From positions 248,001 through 312,000 of the forward strand of contig CADCXA010000024.1 in NCBI GenBank assembly GCA_902806565.1: a stretch of DNA of 64,000 bases, given 5' to 3'. This document shows, piece by piece, positions 11,439 through 24,162 of this stretch. A program made the translations under genes and the position numbers. The stretch comes from Hypoxylon rubiginosum (Eukaryota; Ascomycota; Sordariomycetes; Xylariales; Hypoxylaceae). Position 1 is the stretch's first letter. The number at the start of each line of letters is the position of its first letter. The notes beneath the pieces were generated by a model that saw only the letters and a list, made by a program, of their open reading frames with translations, ran no database searches and was not told where the DNA came from.

Positions 11439-13009
11439 TTAGAATCCCTGTCTACTAAAATTCCTCGGCCCTTCCGGGGCAGCCTCCGTAACAGTGTATT
11501 CTGTCGTAACGACGATCCGATCGTTCGGTCCCGCGGATCTCGAACGCCCGGGTGCATCACCTTCCACGAACGAGACGACCCCGGCCTGGTGCTTGGGAAG
11601 CTCTAGCGACGTATCGTCACTGACTGACAGGGTCTGCTCCCGCTCGACTACGATATTCTCCTTGGAGCCCCACGTCGTGTCGTTTGGAATCGAGGCCGAG
11701 GGCTTCTGCCGTCTTACCATTTGTTCGCACTGACCCGGTATGCTACCGAGCTTGTAGCCCTTGCTATCGCCCTGGCTCGTAGTTTTAGACCTGGTTATGG
11801 TCGACCCAGCTTTCTCGATGAACTTTCTAAATAGCGGATACACCATTGGCATGTTGGTCAAGACGGTTGAAACGAACGACTCGCGGATGGACCAGTAGCC
11901 TGCCTGGGCCGGATCCACGTCGCCGAGCTGGATGAGGTCGGTTAGCACTCTTCTGTGGGCTGAAGAACACCTTACTAGACATGGCGCATCATGGGACACC
12001 GGAGTAAAGATAAATGGTATGTATAAAAGAGACTTACCGTTAAGATGGATACGCATCGAAGGATACCAAAGCTCATCTCAAGTACACCACCACTGAACAT
12101 AACGATAAGCACAAGCTTCTTCCTCCAGGGTAGATGCGACTTCCACACGACCTAAGCAGCGAGTAACGTTAGTATTCGTTTCCTTTTATTAATTCCTCAA
12201 GAAGGCTGACGTACGGGCAGGGGAATGGCCATCAGATAAAAGTCTGTGGCGGAGTTCATGATCATCACGTAGATGGTCTGGAGAAAGGAGATGGCTGGTA
12301 GGCAGCTGTCTATAACGATCATGATCATATTAGTAGACGTCCTCAACGACGGTAATGGACTTGCACTCACTCCCAGGATCCGGGTTTATCTGCCATTGAT
12401 GGTTGAAGGGAATACATTTCAAGAAAGCTACAAGCAAACACGAGATGTATGTACCCGCGATGATGAAGATGCCCCAGCGTATCCATCGATGCATATTGGC
12501 GACTCCGTTGCTAAAGAGAGTTAGCTGCTACATATAGGTCAAGTTCACTTGGTCATCTTACGTGAGGCGCGCGTAGTAGACCAACCAGCACCCTTTTAGC
12601 AACCACTGGAGCGTGGTATATAGAAGAAGACCGACAACGTGCGTCTTTGAACCGTTGACACGTAGACGCCACTCTTCCGAGTTGGGGTCGAGAGCTGCGC
12701 GCTGGTCGTCCGTCATATCATTGTTGGCTAGACCGTTCCAATACGCAACAACGAGGTGCGCCATCACCGACTCAGCAGTGTATACCAGCTGATCATATTC
12801 GGTGTTAGAACGCACTATTACCAGGTATCGGAAGAACTTTGATATTCCGGTGAACTCACAACGGCAAAAAGCATGATGGCATCATCCCACGCCAAACCTC
12901 GCCAGCCCAAGTTCGCGAACCGGCTGTAGTAGCGGAGGCAGATGATGAAGTACGCCACTCCTTGGAGGCCCCATATCTCCTGGATGAATTGTATCGCAGT
13001 CTCAGGCAT
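11439..13009 (-). CDS. SAT4/PTH11-type integral membrane protein, second copy
   Basis: On the minus strand six exons join in phase: 13009-12860, 12788-12562, 12510-12371, 12309-12215, 12151-12038 and 11927-11439, about 404 residues. The helix 1 to 2 segment LRYYSRFANLGWRGLAWDDAIMLFAV is followed by LVYTAESVMAHLVVAYWNG, MHRWIRWGIFIIAGTYISCL, the cysteine-containing loop FLKCIPFNHQWQ, then NSCLPAISFLQTIYVMIMN, FYLMAIPLPV, and ESFVSTVLTNMPMVYPL. The roughly 110-residue tail is Ser/Thr-rich and presumably cytosolic. The last intron (12037-11928) ends after a CTAACC branch and CATCCAG. The role would be plasma-membrane sensing or transport, not resolvable from sequence. It diverges clearly from the copy at 4858, so this is not a recent duplication. 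Confidence 0.87.
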
Positions 13010-13855
13010 CGTCAAGTCTTTCTTAACGACCGACCACTCAAAAGGAGATGAAGGAACTTGTCGTCGAGACGCAGAGACAACCGAACCGGCGGCGGTCTCT
13101 TAAATAATATACCGAGCGGCCGGGGCTCGCCTAGCCAACTCAAGGCGGCATTTAGGGGGGAGGGGGAAGTTGTTTAGGCTTCTAGGATCGCGGTCGTATT
13201 TCCAGAATGACGAACCAAGATCTTCATGCCAAAGTAACAGCTCGTTGTGACGATAACAACCTATAAAGAGAGAGCTCTTTATGAGCAATTTTGATAATTG
13301 TGACGTAGTAAAAAAAAAACTACTCATAACGCCCGTAAGAAATCATTTCAACCTTGCGATCTACGCCGCAACCAATCGCAAGAGTTTGCCCATATCGACA
13401 CATGCTGAAACGGTTGAGATGTGATAAGAAGGAGAGCTGAAAGGCCAGCCATCTTCGGTAGAAGAAAGAGGAGCAGAGTGTTGTGTTGCATTACTAGTCT
13501 TTTTATATCTCGTGCTGTTGCGAATTTACCTACCTACACACATACGCTCGCCCCGATGGCCCACGCGGTTTACCAACGGGCTGACCGGGGAATAATTAGC
13601 AGACATCCGATGGCTGTGCCAGCTTATGATATTATCTCCTTCCCGGGTTGAGAGAACTGCCAGGTAGGTAGACTTAACTTACTTCAGGCTGGGAGGTAGG
13701 TAAGCAAGGCTGTATCTGGGGAAGCACGAACGTCCCCTGGCCCCTTTTCCTGACGTTGGGCGTAGAGTAGTCCCGGCATTACTTGGTGGCTTGAGCAGGT
13801 CTGTTAGTTTCGGTCGAATTGGGTAATACAACTCATTCCACTGCATCAAAGCTGT

Positions 13856-13881
13856 CACATACATACATACATGCATACATA
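13856..13881 (+). repeat. (CATA)n tetranucleotide repeat
   Basis: Roughly six CATA units with one CATG interruption, non-coding. Confidence 0.85.
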
Positions 13882-15530
13882 CCTCTTATCTGACATGTAG
13901 GCACATAGGTGAGATCCTTTCAGAATTGGGGAAATACTAGCGAGCTGATCTAGGCCTTCTCTACAGCGCGTAATCCTTGGCCAGGCCGTGAAACTGTCAC
14001 ACGTCGGTGAAGATTCCCGAGAAGTTTGCTCGGGACCGTCTGTAAGGCTCAGGAGTCTCCAACTGTCTCGACCAGCAGTCCTGTCACGTAAGCATGATAC
14101 GTTTTGAATGTATTTTGTATAAATCTCTACTGGGTTTTGGAAGGGTTGCAACTCTGAGACTTGGGATGTTGTGAAAAGAGGCTTGTTTCGAGTGTTTGCT
14201 TGATGACGGTTGATGAGCTTCTAGAAGGGTAGCAATACTACCGTTTATTCGCTTAGCTCTGCCGGCAAACATGTTAAGAATGCTGCATTGGAGGAATGTG
14301 GTTCGGATCGCGGCGCAACTCTGCCATCAGATCTCTATTTTGTGGAGTTCGTAAATGAGGATCAGAAACGGACGGGGGGTAGAGGTATCTTGGGAGCGGA
14401 TTATCAGCCGCATTGCGAGTTCAACACGCGGGCGGCGGACCACGCATGGCATAGCCCATACCCGGCGGCTCATGTAGGTCAGGTACCATAGGTCCCATTA
14501 GGTGCCTAGCCTGCTAGCATCGTTAAACCTGGCAGCCCAACCTACATGGTGTAGACCCCCAACTGCCAACTCGCAAGGAGAGAGGATGAAGAAAGAGACA
14601 TGTCGCATTTCACCACATGGTACCACACGGTGGAGACCGATGAAGAAAGGCAATTGCCCTGGTGGCGTTGGGTTATTTACGGTGAGTGGGACGTCCGGCC
14701 GAGAAGATCGTCTTATTACTTCGGTAGTTCTGTACGGAGAATGAGCTGTCACATACGAGAGCATCTAGCGTCAGCAGAATCTCCAGCTAGCCCCTAACTG
14801 CGCTATTTCTTTTTTTTTTTTTCTATTTTCTTCTTCCTGTCCTTTGCTCGTCTCTCATCAACTTGGATCTTTTGATGAACCAATTTCCATGTGCCTTCCG
14901 GAGTTTTTTCTTTTGGGTTGTTTTTGCAAGAATCTGACAGCAGCGGTGTCTGATAGGGCCCCCACAAGAACTTCCCAGGTGTCTCTCCCGCACACCATCT
15001 CCTCACTGTTGGGGGGAGGGGTTGCACTGCCCGTCGGTTGGTGTATCTTCTCTGTTCAAGGGAGAACGAGAAAAGGGAGACATTCTTATGGCGACTGATT
15101 GGTGGCTACCTGGGATGATACCCGCAAAAGGGTTGCAACCAACTTTCTTGGGATTCTTGGGAGAGGAACAGGACGAGACAAATGCTCCCAACCCAGCCAG
15201 CCATCCAGCCCGGCCCCGGTCCCACGATTACGATCTTGAGCTAGGTAGTGCTTTGCCGGGGTTTACATCCGGCCCACGGTCATGGGTTGGGTGCTGCCGC
15301 CGCACGAACCCTTACTTATCAATACTCCTCAAAGGGATTTCGTAGTATATGGCATATAGCATTGATGTCTTAGGTCGTAAATGATTTCTCGTATATATCT
15401 TTTACGCCACCTTTTGAGCATCTCTCTTTCCTCGCGTTGATCAGGACTGAGGCTATCTTCTGTTCTCCTGTTCTCCTGTTCTCCTATTCTTCATTCTCCC
15501 TTAAGTTGAGCGCGGGGTACCGGTGCTAGC

Positions 15531-15605
15531 ACTACACTATACTGCCCTACACTACACTGCACTGCACTACACTACACTGCACCACCAGTACACTGCACTG
15601 CACTA
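15531..15605 (+). repeat. Degenerate ACTACACTGC tandem repeat
   Basis: About 75 bases built from interleaved CTACA, CTGCA and CACTA units. It ends about 100 bases before the start codon at 15707, so it lies in the likely promoter or 5' leader of the flavin monooxygenase gene. Confidence 0.8.
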
Positions 15606-15706
15606 CAATCTCTTCACTTCCATTCTTACAGCTTGAACGTCGACTTTATCTCTTAACAAGAAACTGTCTAGCTGAATAAAAAAATAACAATAAGCAATCA
15701 AGCAAC

Positions 15707-18135
15707 ATGGCCACAAACGGACACCTACCCGAGTCCAATGTGGATGTGTACGTCTTAAGCTAATTCGTCTTCCCCGGAGGTTATAAATGCTAACTTGTCG
15801 ACCACCCAAGCCTTATCATTGGCGCAGGCCCCGCGGGGTAAGTTTGTGTGCTTGTGGGCTTGTGTAAGCCCCTGTCTTTCTTACCAACTTCAAACTCACC
15901 ATCGTCATCATGTAGGCTTATGGCAGCGTGCTGGATGGCACACTGCGGCGTCAAGACTCGCATCGTGGATAAGAGAAATGCCAAAATATTCTGCGGCCAG
16001 GCAGATGGACTTCAGTGTCGAAGTCTGGAGATCTTCGACAGTCTGGGATTCGGTGACCGAGCATGGAAGGAGGCGAACCATATGATCGAGGTAACATAAT
16101 CAAACTTGACTAACTGGACTCACAACTAACTTGTCCTACTCTAGATATGCATGTGGGTGGGTGCACTCGCTAATGGCAGACGCGTACTCATCACTCTTCT
16201 AACGGCTTTTCTCTAGAATCCCGGACCTGATGGTGTGATCCGCCGTTCAGACCGCATCCCAGATACCATTGTAGGACTATCTCGGTTCCAGCAGATCGTC
16301 ATACACCAAGGTCGTGTCGAGCGATTCTTCCTCGACAATATCAAGAAATACTCCAAGGATACAATCCACGTAGAGCGCGGGGTCCTCCCCGAGTCCCTGG
16401 AGATCGACAAGTTCAAGGTCGAGGACGAGTCGGCGTATCCCGTCACGGTCAAGTTGCGTCATCTAAGTGAGGAAGAGGCCGCTCCCGAACAGCAGGCAAC
16501 CGGAAGCAAGGTTTCGGACGGCCTCTTCCGAAGCAACCTAGTCTATGAAGACGATGAAGACGATTTGATACGGAAGAGTAAGTCTCGAGCTGGAACTGCG
16601 GAGGTTGTCCACGCCAAATACGTCATCGGATGTGATGGTGCGCGTAGCTGGACTCGACGGGCTTTGGGCTTCGAACTGCAAGGCGAGGCGAGCGATTTTA
16701 TCTGGGGCGTCTTAGACATCATCCCCATCACCGACTTTCGTAAGTACCTGAACCATGATGATACTGCCTTTTATCTGGCTTTGATTGCCCCGTCTCTGAC
16801 CACCCTGTGCTAGCCGACATCCGCATGCGATGTGCAATTCATTCTGCCGAGCATGGCAGCTTGATGGTAATTCCCCGCGAGAACAAGCTGGTGCGATTGT
16901 ATATCCAGCTGAAGGAGGTGACTCCTGATGCTTCGGGGCGCGCGGATCGATCCAAGATCACACCTGAAGTCATCTTCAGCGCCGCGCAGAAAATCCTCAG
17001 CCCTTATAAGCTTGACTACGAGTATTGTGACTGGTGGACGGCATACCAGGTATTATAACCCACTCCCTGGGGAAAACATCTTGCCCAGTGTAGACTAATC
17101 AAGGCGTTCTAGATCGGCCAGAGAGTTGGTACAAGCTTCGATGCTCATAGCCGCGTCTTCCTCGCCGGCGATGCCGTGCATACGCACTCGCCAAAGGCTG
17201 GTCAGGGTATGAACGTATCTATGCAAGACACTTTCAACCTTGGATGGAAAGTGGCACTTGCTGCGAAGGGCATCGCTAAGCGGAGCATTCTGAGCACCTA
17301 CCAGAGTGAGCGGCAGAGTGTAGCCCAGGACCTGATTGATTTCGACCATCGCTTCAGCAGGCTCTTTTCCGGGAGACCTGCCAAGGACGTGATGGATGCG
17401 GAGGGTGTTAACATGGATGAATTCAAAGCCGCCTTTTTGAAAGGCAATTTGTTCGCTTCCGGCTTGATCGTCAACTATGGACCGAACAGCCTCGTCGCGA
17501 AGGCTGGCGAAGACGACGGAAGTAATTCGGCTACGGTGGTCTCGGCCGATGTATTCGCCAAAACGCAAGCTCTCGCCACCGGCCTTCCGGTCGGCATGCG
17601 CTTTAATAGCTTCAAGGTCATTAACCAGGCGGACGCCAGACCATGGCACTTCCAGGAAAAGCTCAAGTCCAATGGCCAGTTCCGCGTCGTTCTCTTCGCC
17701 GGCAACATCCTCAGTGCTACGCAGAAAAAGAGGGTGGAGAAGTTCTGTGAGGCTCTTGGTGCACCCGCTAATTTCCTTCACGCTGCCACCCCTGCCGGCT
17801 CGCCGCTCGACTCTGTGATCGACGTATTGACGATCCACTCGGCCAAGCGGACAGAAACCGACCTCCTGAAGGATTTCCCGGAGATCCTTCACCCCTTCGA
17901 CCCGCACACCGGTTGGGACTACGACAGGGTGTTCGTCGACGACGCGAGCTACCACGAGGGCTTTGGAGACGCGTACAAGAACTACGGCGTCGACAAAGAG
18001 CGAGGTTGCGTCGTGGCGGTGAGGCCTGATCAGTACGTTGGCTGGGTGGGCGACGTCGAGGATTTCGACGGTCTGCAGAAGTACTTTGAGGGTTGCCTCA
18101 TGCTTAGTCCGAAGACAGAGCTGCCGCTGCGTTGA
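15707..18135 (+). CDS. FAD-dependent phenol 2-monooxygenase-like hydroxylase
   Basis: Seven exons (15707-15747, 15811-15837, 15916-16090, 16145-16156, 16217-16739, 16814-17049, 17113-18135) give 678 residues, the length of fungal phenol hydroxylases. The FAD dinucleotide fold LIIGAGPAGLMAACW is assembled over three exons. The DG motif is GCDGARSWTRR, and the second FAD motif GDAVHTHSPKAGQGMN is followed by MQDTFNLGWKVAL. The C-terminal third is the thioredoxin-like domain of this family (FRVVLFAGNIL, then VVAVRPDQYVGWVGD). The enzyme class uses NADPH and O2 to ortho-hydroxylate phenols to catechols in the cytosol; the actual substrate is inferred only to be aromatic. Exon 4 is just 12 nt, and omitting it would drop four residues in frame. 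An MFS relic follows convergently and another flavin monooxygenase relic lies 3.4 kb on. Confidence 0.92.
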
Positions 18136-18391
18136 TTTGTCGTGGCGGCGTATCGTGTGTGGATTGACTTGGACAAGTGTAAGTCCCAATTTGACACTCA
18201 GTAGATGATTTAGAGCACTTGTTACCATTAATATCATACCATATTGCTCATATTAATGTAGCTAGTTACATGCCACCCCGTTGAGTGACTGAGAAAGCGC
18301 ATAGGAAGATCTAGAATTGTACATTAGTAAGAAATCGAAGCAGTCGGGCTGAGACGCATCTGACATAACTTTATACAGTCGTAATCACCGA

Positions 18392-20046
18392 TTAGAACCA
18401 AACTTGGTTGTAGTGACTTGCTGGCCCAATATTGAAAAGGTAGTACTTTGGTATACTAACTTGAAATACAATTCGTCGTAGTCTTCACGCTGAGCATCGG
18501 TCATCTGCGCGCGAATCCTATCGCGCCTTCTATTACTGGCGACTAGTAGCACGAATGCGGCGCTCGTGAGCACGAAGCCCAACATTGTGAAGGCGAGGCC
18601 CGTAGCGAACCCGGTGCGGTACTGCGGGCGTTCGGCGTTGATGAAGACGTTGGAGGTAACAAAATTTGCAGTTGCCAAAGCCGACCATCCACCCCATGCC
18701 TACGGCAAGATACCTGCGGCCGCGGAGGTTGGCGCTCAACCATCCTATCAGAATCGACATCTGCGGAAACGTACCCATCGCCCATCAGGAAGAGCGCGGA
18801 GTATCGTGCCCCGGCCGTCGGAACGTAGGCGACCATGATGCTCCACCCGACCAGCTGCAGAACGATGGAGAGGAGGAGGAACGGCGATGGCAAGTTGACG
18901 TATGAGGCGAGCTAGGTAACGAGGAAGGTGGACGCGATGCCTGCCGCCCAGACCAGCATCGTCATGAGCTGCGCGATCGTCGACGTCCAGCCAAGCTCGG
19001 TGAGGATGGTCGGCGAGAAGGAAGAAATCGACGAGGCCGTGATATCGCAGCAGAAGAAACACATGGTCAGAAGGTGGATTCTCCAATCGACCAAGACTTT
19101 CCACATCGGGACGCTGTCGGCCACCGAGCCTTTCGCCTCGGCGCCACGAGACACCTCGAGCTGCTGCGTTAAGCGGTCGCGCTCCCGAGCGGTTAGAAAC
19201 CAGGGCTGCGCGTGCTGCGGGAAGTCGGGGCACAGCCAGACGACGACCGCGGCGACGAAGCAGGTCGCGAGGCCCTCGACGACGAAGATCCACCGCCAGC
19301 CCTCGTAGCCGCCGGCGCCGGCGCCGTCGAGACCCTCCAGCGCGTAGGCCAGGAGACCCGAGAAGAGCGGCCCCGCCAGCGCGAAGTTGAAGAACCAGGC
19401 GAAGCGGACGGCGGCCTCGCGCCGAGTGTAGTACGTCGAGATCGTGTAGGCCGCGCCGGCGGGGAGGGCGGCTTCGAAGACGCCTAGGAGGAAGCGGGGG
19501 GCGAGCAGCCCGCCGTAAGTTCGGGTTAGGCCTTGGCACGTTCCGAGGACGCCTGTGAGTTTGTTTAGTAAATATGTAGAATACCGACTCAGGTCAGTAC
19601 GCATATCACGGACCTAAGACGAACATCTGGCCGCCGAGGAAGACGCCGGGCCGTATCCTGTCCGAGCCGAGGACCAGGTCCGCCGGCACCTCGGCCAGCA
19701 CGAAGGGCACGTAGAAGACCCAGAGGGCGGTGTTGTAGCCGTCCGCGGGCATGCCCAGGGACGTCTCGAGGCCGTCGGGCCGCCCGATGCCTAGGCTCCG
19801 CGCGTTGGCGATGTTGGTCCGGTCTAGGAACAGGAGCATGTACAGGCACCCCGTAATCGGCACGATGACCAGGTCCCGCTTCCAGCGGATCGCGCGGTCG
19901 AGCCTGCGCTCTTCTTCTTCTTCTTCTTCTTCCGAAGAGGCGGCCGCCAAGGTGCTGCTGTTGGCTCTGCTGGCCGTCGTCGACCCGTCGCCCTTCTCGT
20001 CTAGTCGTAGGTGTCCCCGTGAAAGGGGATTGAATATCTCGGTCAT
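18392..20046 (-). pseudogene. MFS transporter (Dal5/allantoate permease-like), inactivated
   Basis: On the minus strand from 20046 (MTEIFNPL) the frame shows an acidic N-terminus with a Glu run, helix 1 (DLVIVPITGCLYMLLFLDRT), NIANARSLG and motif-like segments of the anion:cation symporter group. An intron fits at 19614-19553. Helices continue to a TAG at 18914-18912, where the downstream helix LPSPFLLLSIVLQLVGWSI carries on in the same frame, so the stop interrupts a real protein (CAG to TAG would explain it). Two further lesions follow: a one-base shift near 18775 (between ALFLMGDG and TFPQMSILIGW) and another near 18665 (between MVGFGNC and NFVTSNVFI). A last intron leads to a stop at about 18392. 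With three independent lesions, a functional carrier is unlikely. It was probably the uptake or efflux partner of the adjacent monooxygenase (inference). Confidence 0.85.
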
Positions 20047-21489
20047 GGTCGCGAGTCGGCTCGGGAGCGGGTAGGAGCTTTTAGTGAAACCGCCTGCGGA
20101 GCGCGAGAACGGAATGGAACAACAGCACAATAGCTATGGGTTAGGTAGGCAATGAAAAAATGCATAGATCAAAATGTTCAAGAACGCATGTGGGGAATCG
20201 ATCGGTTCGTAATTCTTCTCATACATCTACAAGTTAGAAAGCATGCGGCTATTAGTTCATCAAATGGTGGCAGTTATCGTGAACCCCCTTGTCGTCTTCG
20301 ACTATTAAGAGTATTTTCTTCAACCGCAATTATCTACCTTCCATTTTCTTCCCTCAGCCCTGCCAGGCTATGGCGCCCTGACTAGTATCTTTAGTGTCAA
20401 CTCGGGACTGATCGACTGTGGTTCTCGTGGGTCTTTTACGTACGTAAGTGACCATGAATGCATTGTTTTTTTGACAGATCGCTACTAGCAAATTAGCTGA
20501 ATGGGGCAAAGCTGTTCCGTACCTATATAGGTAGGTAGGGATTGTATTCCCGAAGCCAAAGGGCGCGGTGGATCAAGCCTCTAATTCGTCCTTGTTTAGT
20601 GACGGATCTAGTTAACTAATGTTCTTGAGACAAATAGACGTCTTTCGCTGCGCCGTCCACATCAGCGCCGGCGATACCGTTATGTCCTGACCTTCGCGTG
20701 ATGCGCATGTATTATCCCCGGCTGATGACGCGCAATCTATGAAGACGCTAATCGGCCATCCCGACGACCCGTCAAGTCCGTGTGTCTGTATCAACTCCAC
20801 TATTTCTGCTACGTGAGGCATGCTTGAGCCGTTCTCTGGGATCTCTGACCGTTATTAAACCTCATTTGCCGCGGGCTGGGATACACGGCAGCTCTACATC
20901 GGCCAGTCCTAGATAAGTCAATGCCGACGGAGGGGACCTAAGATAGACAGTATAATATCTCGGACCTGATGTCTTTCAGGCGTGATAGCTTATAACTTAT
21001 TGGTGACGGAGGAGCATATTGAAAAGCCATATGAAGTCTGATTATAGTTGCTTTAGTGTATCCTCAAGTATGCTGCAGACTCACCGGTATGCGATGAAGC
21101 TGGAAGGATAACCGACGTGTCGGGACCGGAATTGGGCCGCTTTCTTAGCCTCACTTCCACATCCGGTAGTCTTGTCTAGTCTCATTGGGTGACTCTGCCT
21201 GCCGTGGCACGGCACGGCACAGCAGTCGACTCAAAAGAACATAAAATATTTATAGTGGCGGAGAATGGAACGATCGCAAGCCGGAACAACACCGTATGAC
21301 GGAGTTGACATTCGATGCCACTTCACGAAGACGGCGCGGTTGTTCAGCCCACAACAAAATACGGTATTTGGGCGGTTATGTACCCTTGAAATTGTCAAAA
21401 GTACCGCCCTCGCACTCAACATCGACACAGCCTTGATCGTGTTACCACTTGCAACGCATTGGGCTGCTTGAGTACTAACCTAAAAAAAA
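20047..21489. other. Intergenic with unassigned ORF
   Basis: A 69-codon minus-strand frame with ATG at 20821 and stop at 20612 (VAEIVELIQTHGLDGSSGW) looks protein-like, but I cannot place it and it has no partner exon. A short GCACG tandem lies at about 21205-21222. Nothing else is supported. Confidence 0.35.
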
Positions 21490-22341
21490 TCATCCTCCGC
21501 TTTTCTTATGTCGGCTTTGAGGTCGTGCCTCTTTGGTGTAAGGTACTGTGCTATCTCCATGTAGCCACCGGTTGGAATGTTCAACGGAGAAGACGAAGTT
21601 CTCTTCTCCCCCCCTGCGAAATTGGGTAGACCACAACGGCCTTTCCCTTAGCCATGAAAAACTTGGCGTCTCCTGCATGGGTTCCTGAGATCTCTTGGGC
21701 CTTTTCTATCGGAATAATTCCGCGGTAGATATACATGCCGCAAAACATCGGTGGGACTTCTTCAGGGGTAGTCTGCCCTAGGACGGTTTGCCGGGTAATG
21801 CCCTATGACTGCATCGAACATTTGTACCGTTCCATCTTGAAATTGAATACACACCTTATCCCCGACCTGTTCAACAGTGCGGGCGCGGTGTCTAAACTGA
21901 ACAGCCCCTTCAGGTATCAAACCTTCCATTATGTCGAGGAGGTCTCTGCGATGAGCACTACTTCGAGTGAAATAGGGGCTCCGATAAGACCGCGAGTACA
22001 GCCCCGCTTTTCGCCGAAGCCCTCTTCGCGTATAAGGCGTCAAACATGCTATGCTCGAACTCTGGCTTTTCATTTTTCGTCTTCACCTTCTCATACTGCT
22101 CTTGGGATATCGGGTCAATAAGGTCCATAGTGCTCAAGGAGTTTGGGCCTAAACCAATGCCGGCCCCTACAGTAGAAAACTGCTCGGCTGCTTCATAAAC
22201 GGTGACGGGGACATTGCGCTTAGCGAGACCGATAGCGAGTGCTAACCCGCCAATACTAGCACCGAGAATAGCGATAGTTATAGGCGCTTGGAGAGACCCT
22301 TCATTTGCAGATCCTTCCCTATGTTTCCTCGAGTTCTCGTC
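21490..22341 (-). pseudogene. Salicylate-hydroxylase-like FAD monooxygenase relic
   Basis: Minus-strand reading gives a clear FAD-binding N-terminus, ITIAILGASIGGLALAIGLA, then VTVYEAAEQFSTVGAGIGLG and PNSLSTMDLIDP, the signature of salicylate hydroxylase-like monooxygenases. The frame then slips near 22015: the next family segment, SSAHRRDLLDIMEGLIPEG, is in another frame. A further loss near 21790 removes the GCDG segment after MFDAVIG before the family resumes as TTPEEVPPMFCGMYIYRGIIP, and the frame changes again near 21600. No start ATG is in frame, and the C-terminal half with the second FAD motif is missing. Intact relatives decarboxylate and hydroxylate salicylate-type acids to catechols. 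This is a relic with no expected activity. Confidence 0.85.
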
Positions 22342-24162
22342 TCATATGCGTTCAATGAAGGATGTGAAGTCTCAGTATGTCTGAGATTACCGATGTGTGT
22401 ACAGAGAAGTCACCTGGCGGGATAAAGGTTTCTACACAGAGAGCTCCTTAAAGCTGTGCGACGAGGAATTTATATACCTAATCCATCACTCACACTGAAT
22501 TGGAGGTAGATACCAAAAGTAGTGACATTCCACGAGATGCTTCAAGATATGAGCGATCCGGCAAACAAACGCAACATGGCTGGTTCCATCGTGGCACTGA
22601 TCCTGGTGCGGAAACATGGGACGTCGACTATCTTCTCGGACTTTTAACTTACAATCTCCACCCTGGAAAATCGGTGAAAACTGACCAATTGCCTGGATGA
22701 GCGCATTCAATGGTGTTACAGATAAGTAACGATATATAAAGAGTTCGGCAATAGCAATGTCGTGCGTTCGTGGCAATTGTGTTGTACATATAGAAATCCA
22801 ATGCGAGTTTTCATGTAGGCACTTCTAGGGCTACCTATAAGATGGGATGGTGGGGTATGATAGTGGGGTGTTGTGAAGGTTTCGGGGGTTCGAAACGTGC
22901 TAAACACGTGAACTCAACGGAGCACGTTAGGTTCCAACTTTCAGCTAATACATAGACAGACCTCGTCTCTTCTGATCCGAAAGCATCCAATTAGGTAGCA
23001 AACCCACGCCAACCTTAGCCCCTGTAGCCCTTAATGGATACGTAAGCACGTCACTAATGTATATCATCGGCGATGACCCAGTGTTGTACAGTTCACATTC
23101 AGCTTGAATATGTCCTAGACTTACGCCCATAAGTCCAGGATCCTCCGCGGATACTTATGTCTACAGAGCATAACGTTCGGAGTGAATATCAAGAGATGCT
23201 ATGACAGAACCAGCCGGGATATTTGCCATGGTGGTAGTGGACTAACTATACTAGTGTTAGGGCTCCTACTATGCAATTCTATGTATACTTGGTCGACGCA
23301 AAGAGTTGCCATCTTTTGGCTGATGGTCGGCCACAGCCCACAGCCCACTACAGGGACTGTCAAGAAAGAGGGTCCTATTCTCGGTACCTAAGTGGATTAC
23401 TAATTTAGTGCATTGTTCATCAGCCTCCAATGCTCTCTAATTGTCAGTTCAGCTCACCTTCCGGCCAGTATACCATATCCATTCGTTCATTCTTTTCGTA
23501 ATTATGAATTAAATATTTCCGATGCCACTCAGGTGATCTGTCTAGATAAACCACTCTAAGTCGTCCCTGCAGATGTTGGCATTATTTCCGTTGTTGAACA
23601 CCTGTACCTCTTACACGTCGTATATGACAAGGCGGTTAAGAATCCCGGATTTAAAACAAACACCACACCGTCAGTCGTCGATCGCTAGTAGCCTGAATAA
23701 TCTAGATTCTCAGGTATGCACCGGAGATAGATTCGTTTCTACCTGCTGTCCGAGTTGGCTGGTCGAGGATTTCTTATTACCTACTCCCGGTCCCCCGCAT
23801 ACGAATCCCGTCGGGTTGCACAATCCCGCATCTGCGGTATGTACTCGTCCTCACCCAGTGTGATAAGTCATTATCTATGTACGTGAGCTTATTTATGCTT
23901 AATTCTCAGTACTTACTAATTACCGGGCCCTAGTTACATGTACCTAGTAGCCTTGGAGTGATACGAGACTCAATATCATAGCAAATAGACACTGGTTGCA
24001 GTTAGGTACCTGGAGTGCGGGACTTACACGCCATCGCCGCGTCCCTGTATCGCAAGCCCGCCTGCTTCCGACGTTAGCATAACCTACTATCTTAGAACAA
24101 CCTCTACCGAAACCCCTGCATCGAGCAGGTCCCGTTTGAGTTCCTCCACTCACCGAGGTCCA
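22342..24162. other. Intergenic with weak relic-like segments
   Basis: A minus-strand stretch at 23130-22945 (YNTGSSPMIYISDVL and following) faintly resembles a late helix region of sugar-porter MFS proteins, too little to call. No other gene is seen. The right end is the promoter of the regulator at 24163. Confidence 0.35.

Larger units (their letters stand above)
13010..15706. other. 2.7 kb gene desert
   Basis: No coding family is recognised on either strand. It contains a CATA tetranucleotide run (about 13856-13881), copies of the short CCTACC/GGTAGG motif (13519, 13663, 13693), a T-tract at 14811-14823 and a CACTA/CTGCA tandem (15531-15605) just ahead of the flavin monooxygenase. Confidence 0.5.

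Noticed and set aside
17095..18237. 380-codon minus-strand open frame
   Set aside because: Antisense of the phenol monooxygenase last exon, which carries the conserved FAD motif and thioredoxin-like domain.
19912..19931. CTT microsatellite
   Set aside because: It lies within the MFS relic and encodes its Glu run, so it is not an independent repeat feature.
22945..23130. Possible MFS fragment
   Set aside because: Resemblance to one helix region only; too short and without neighbouring segments to call.
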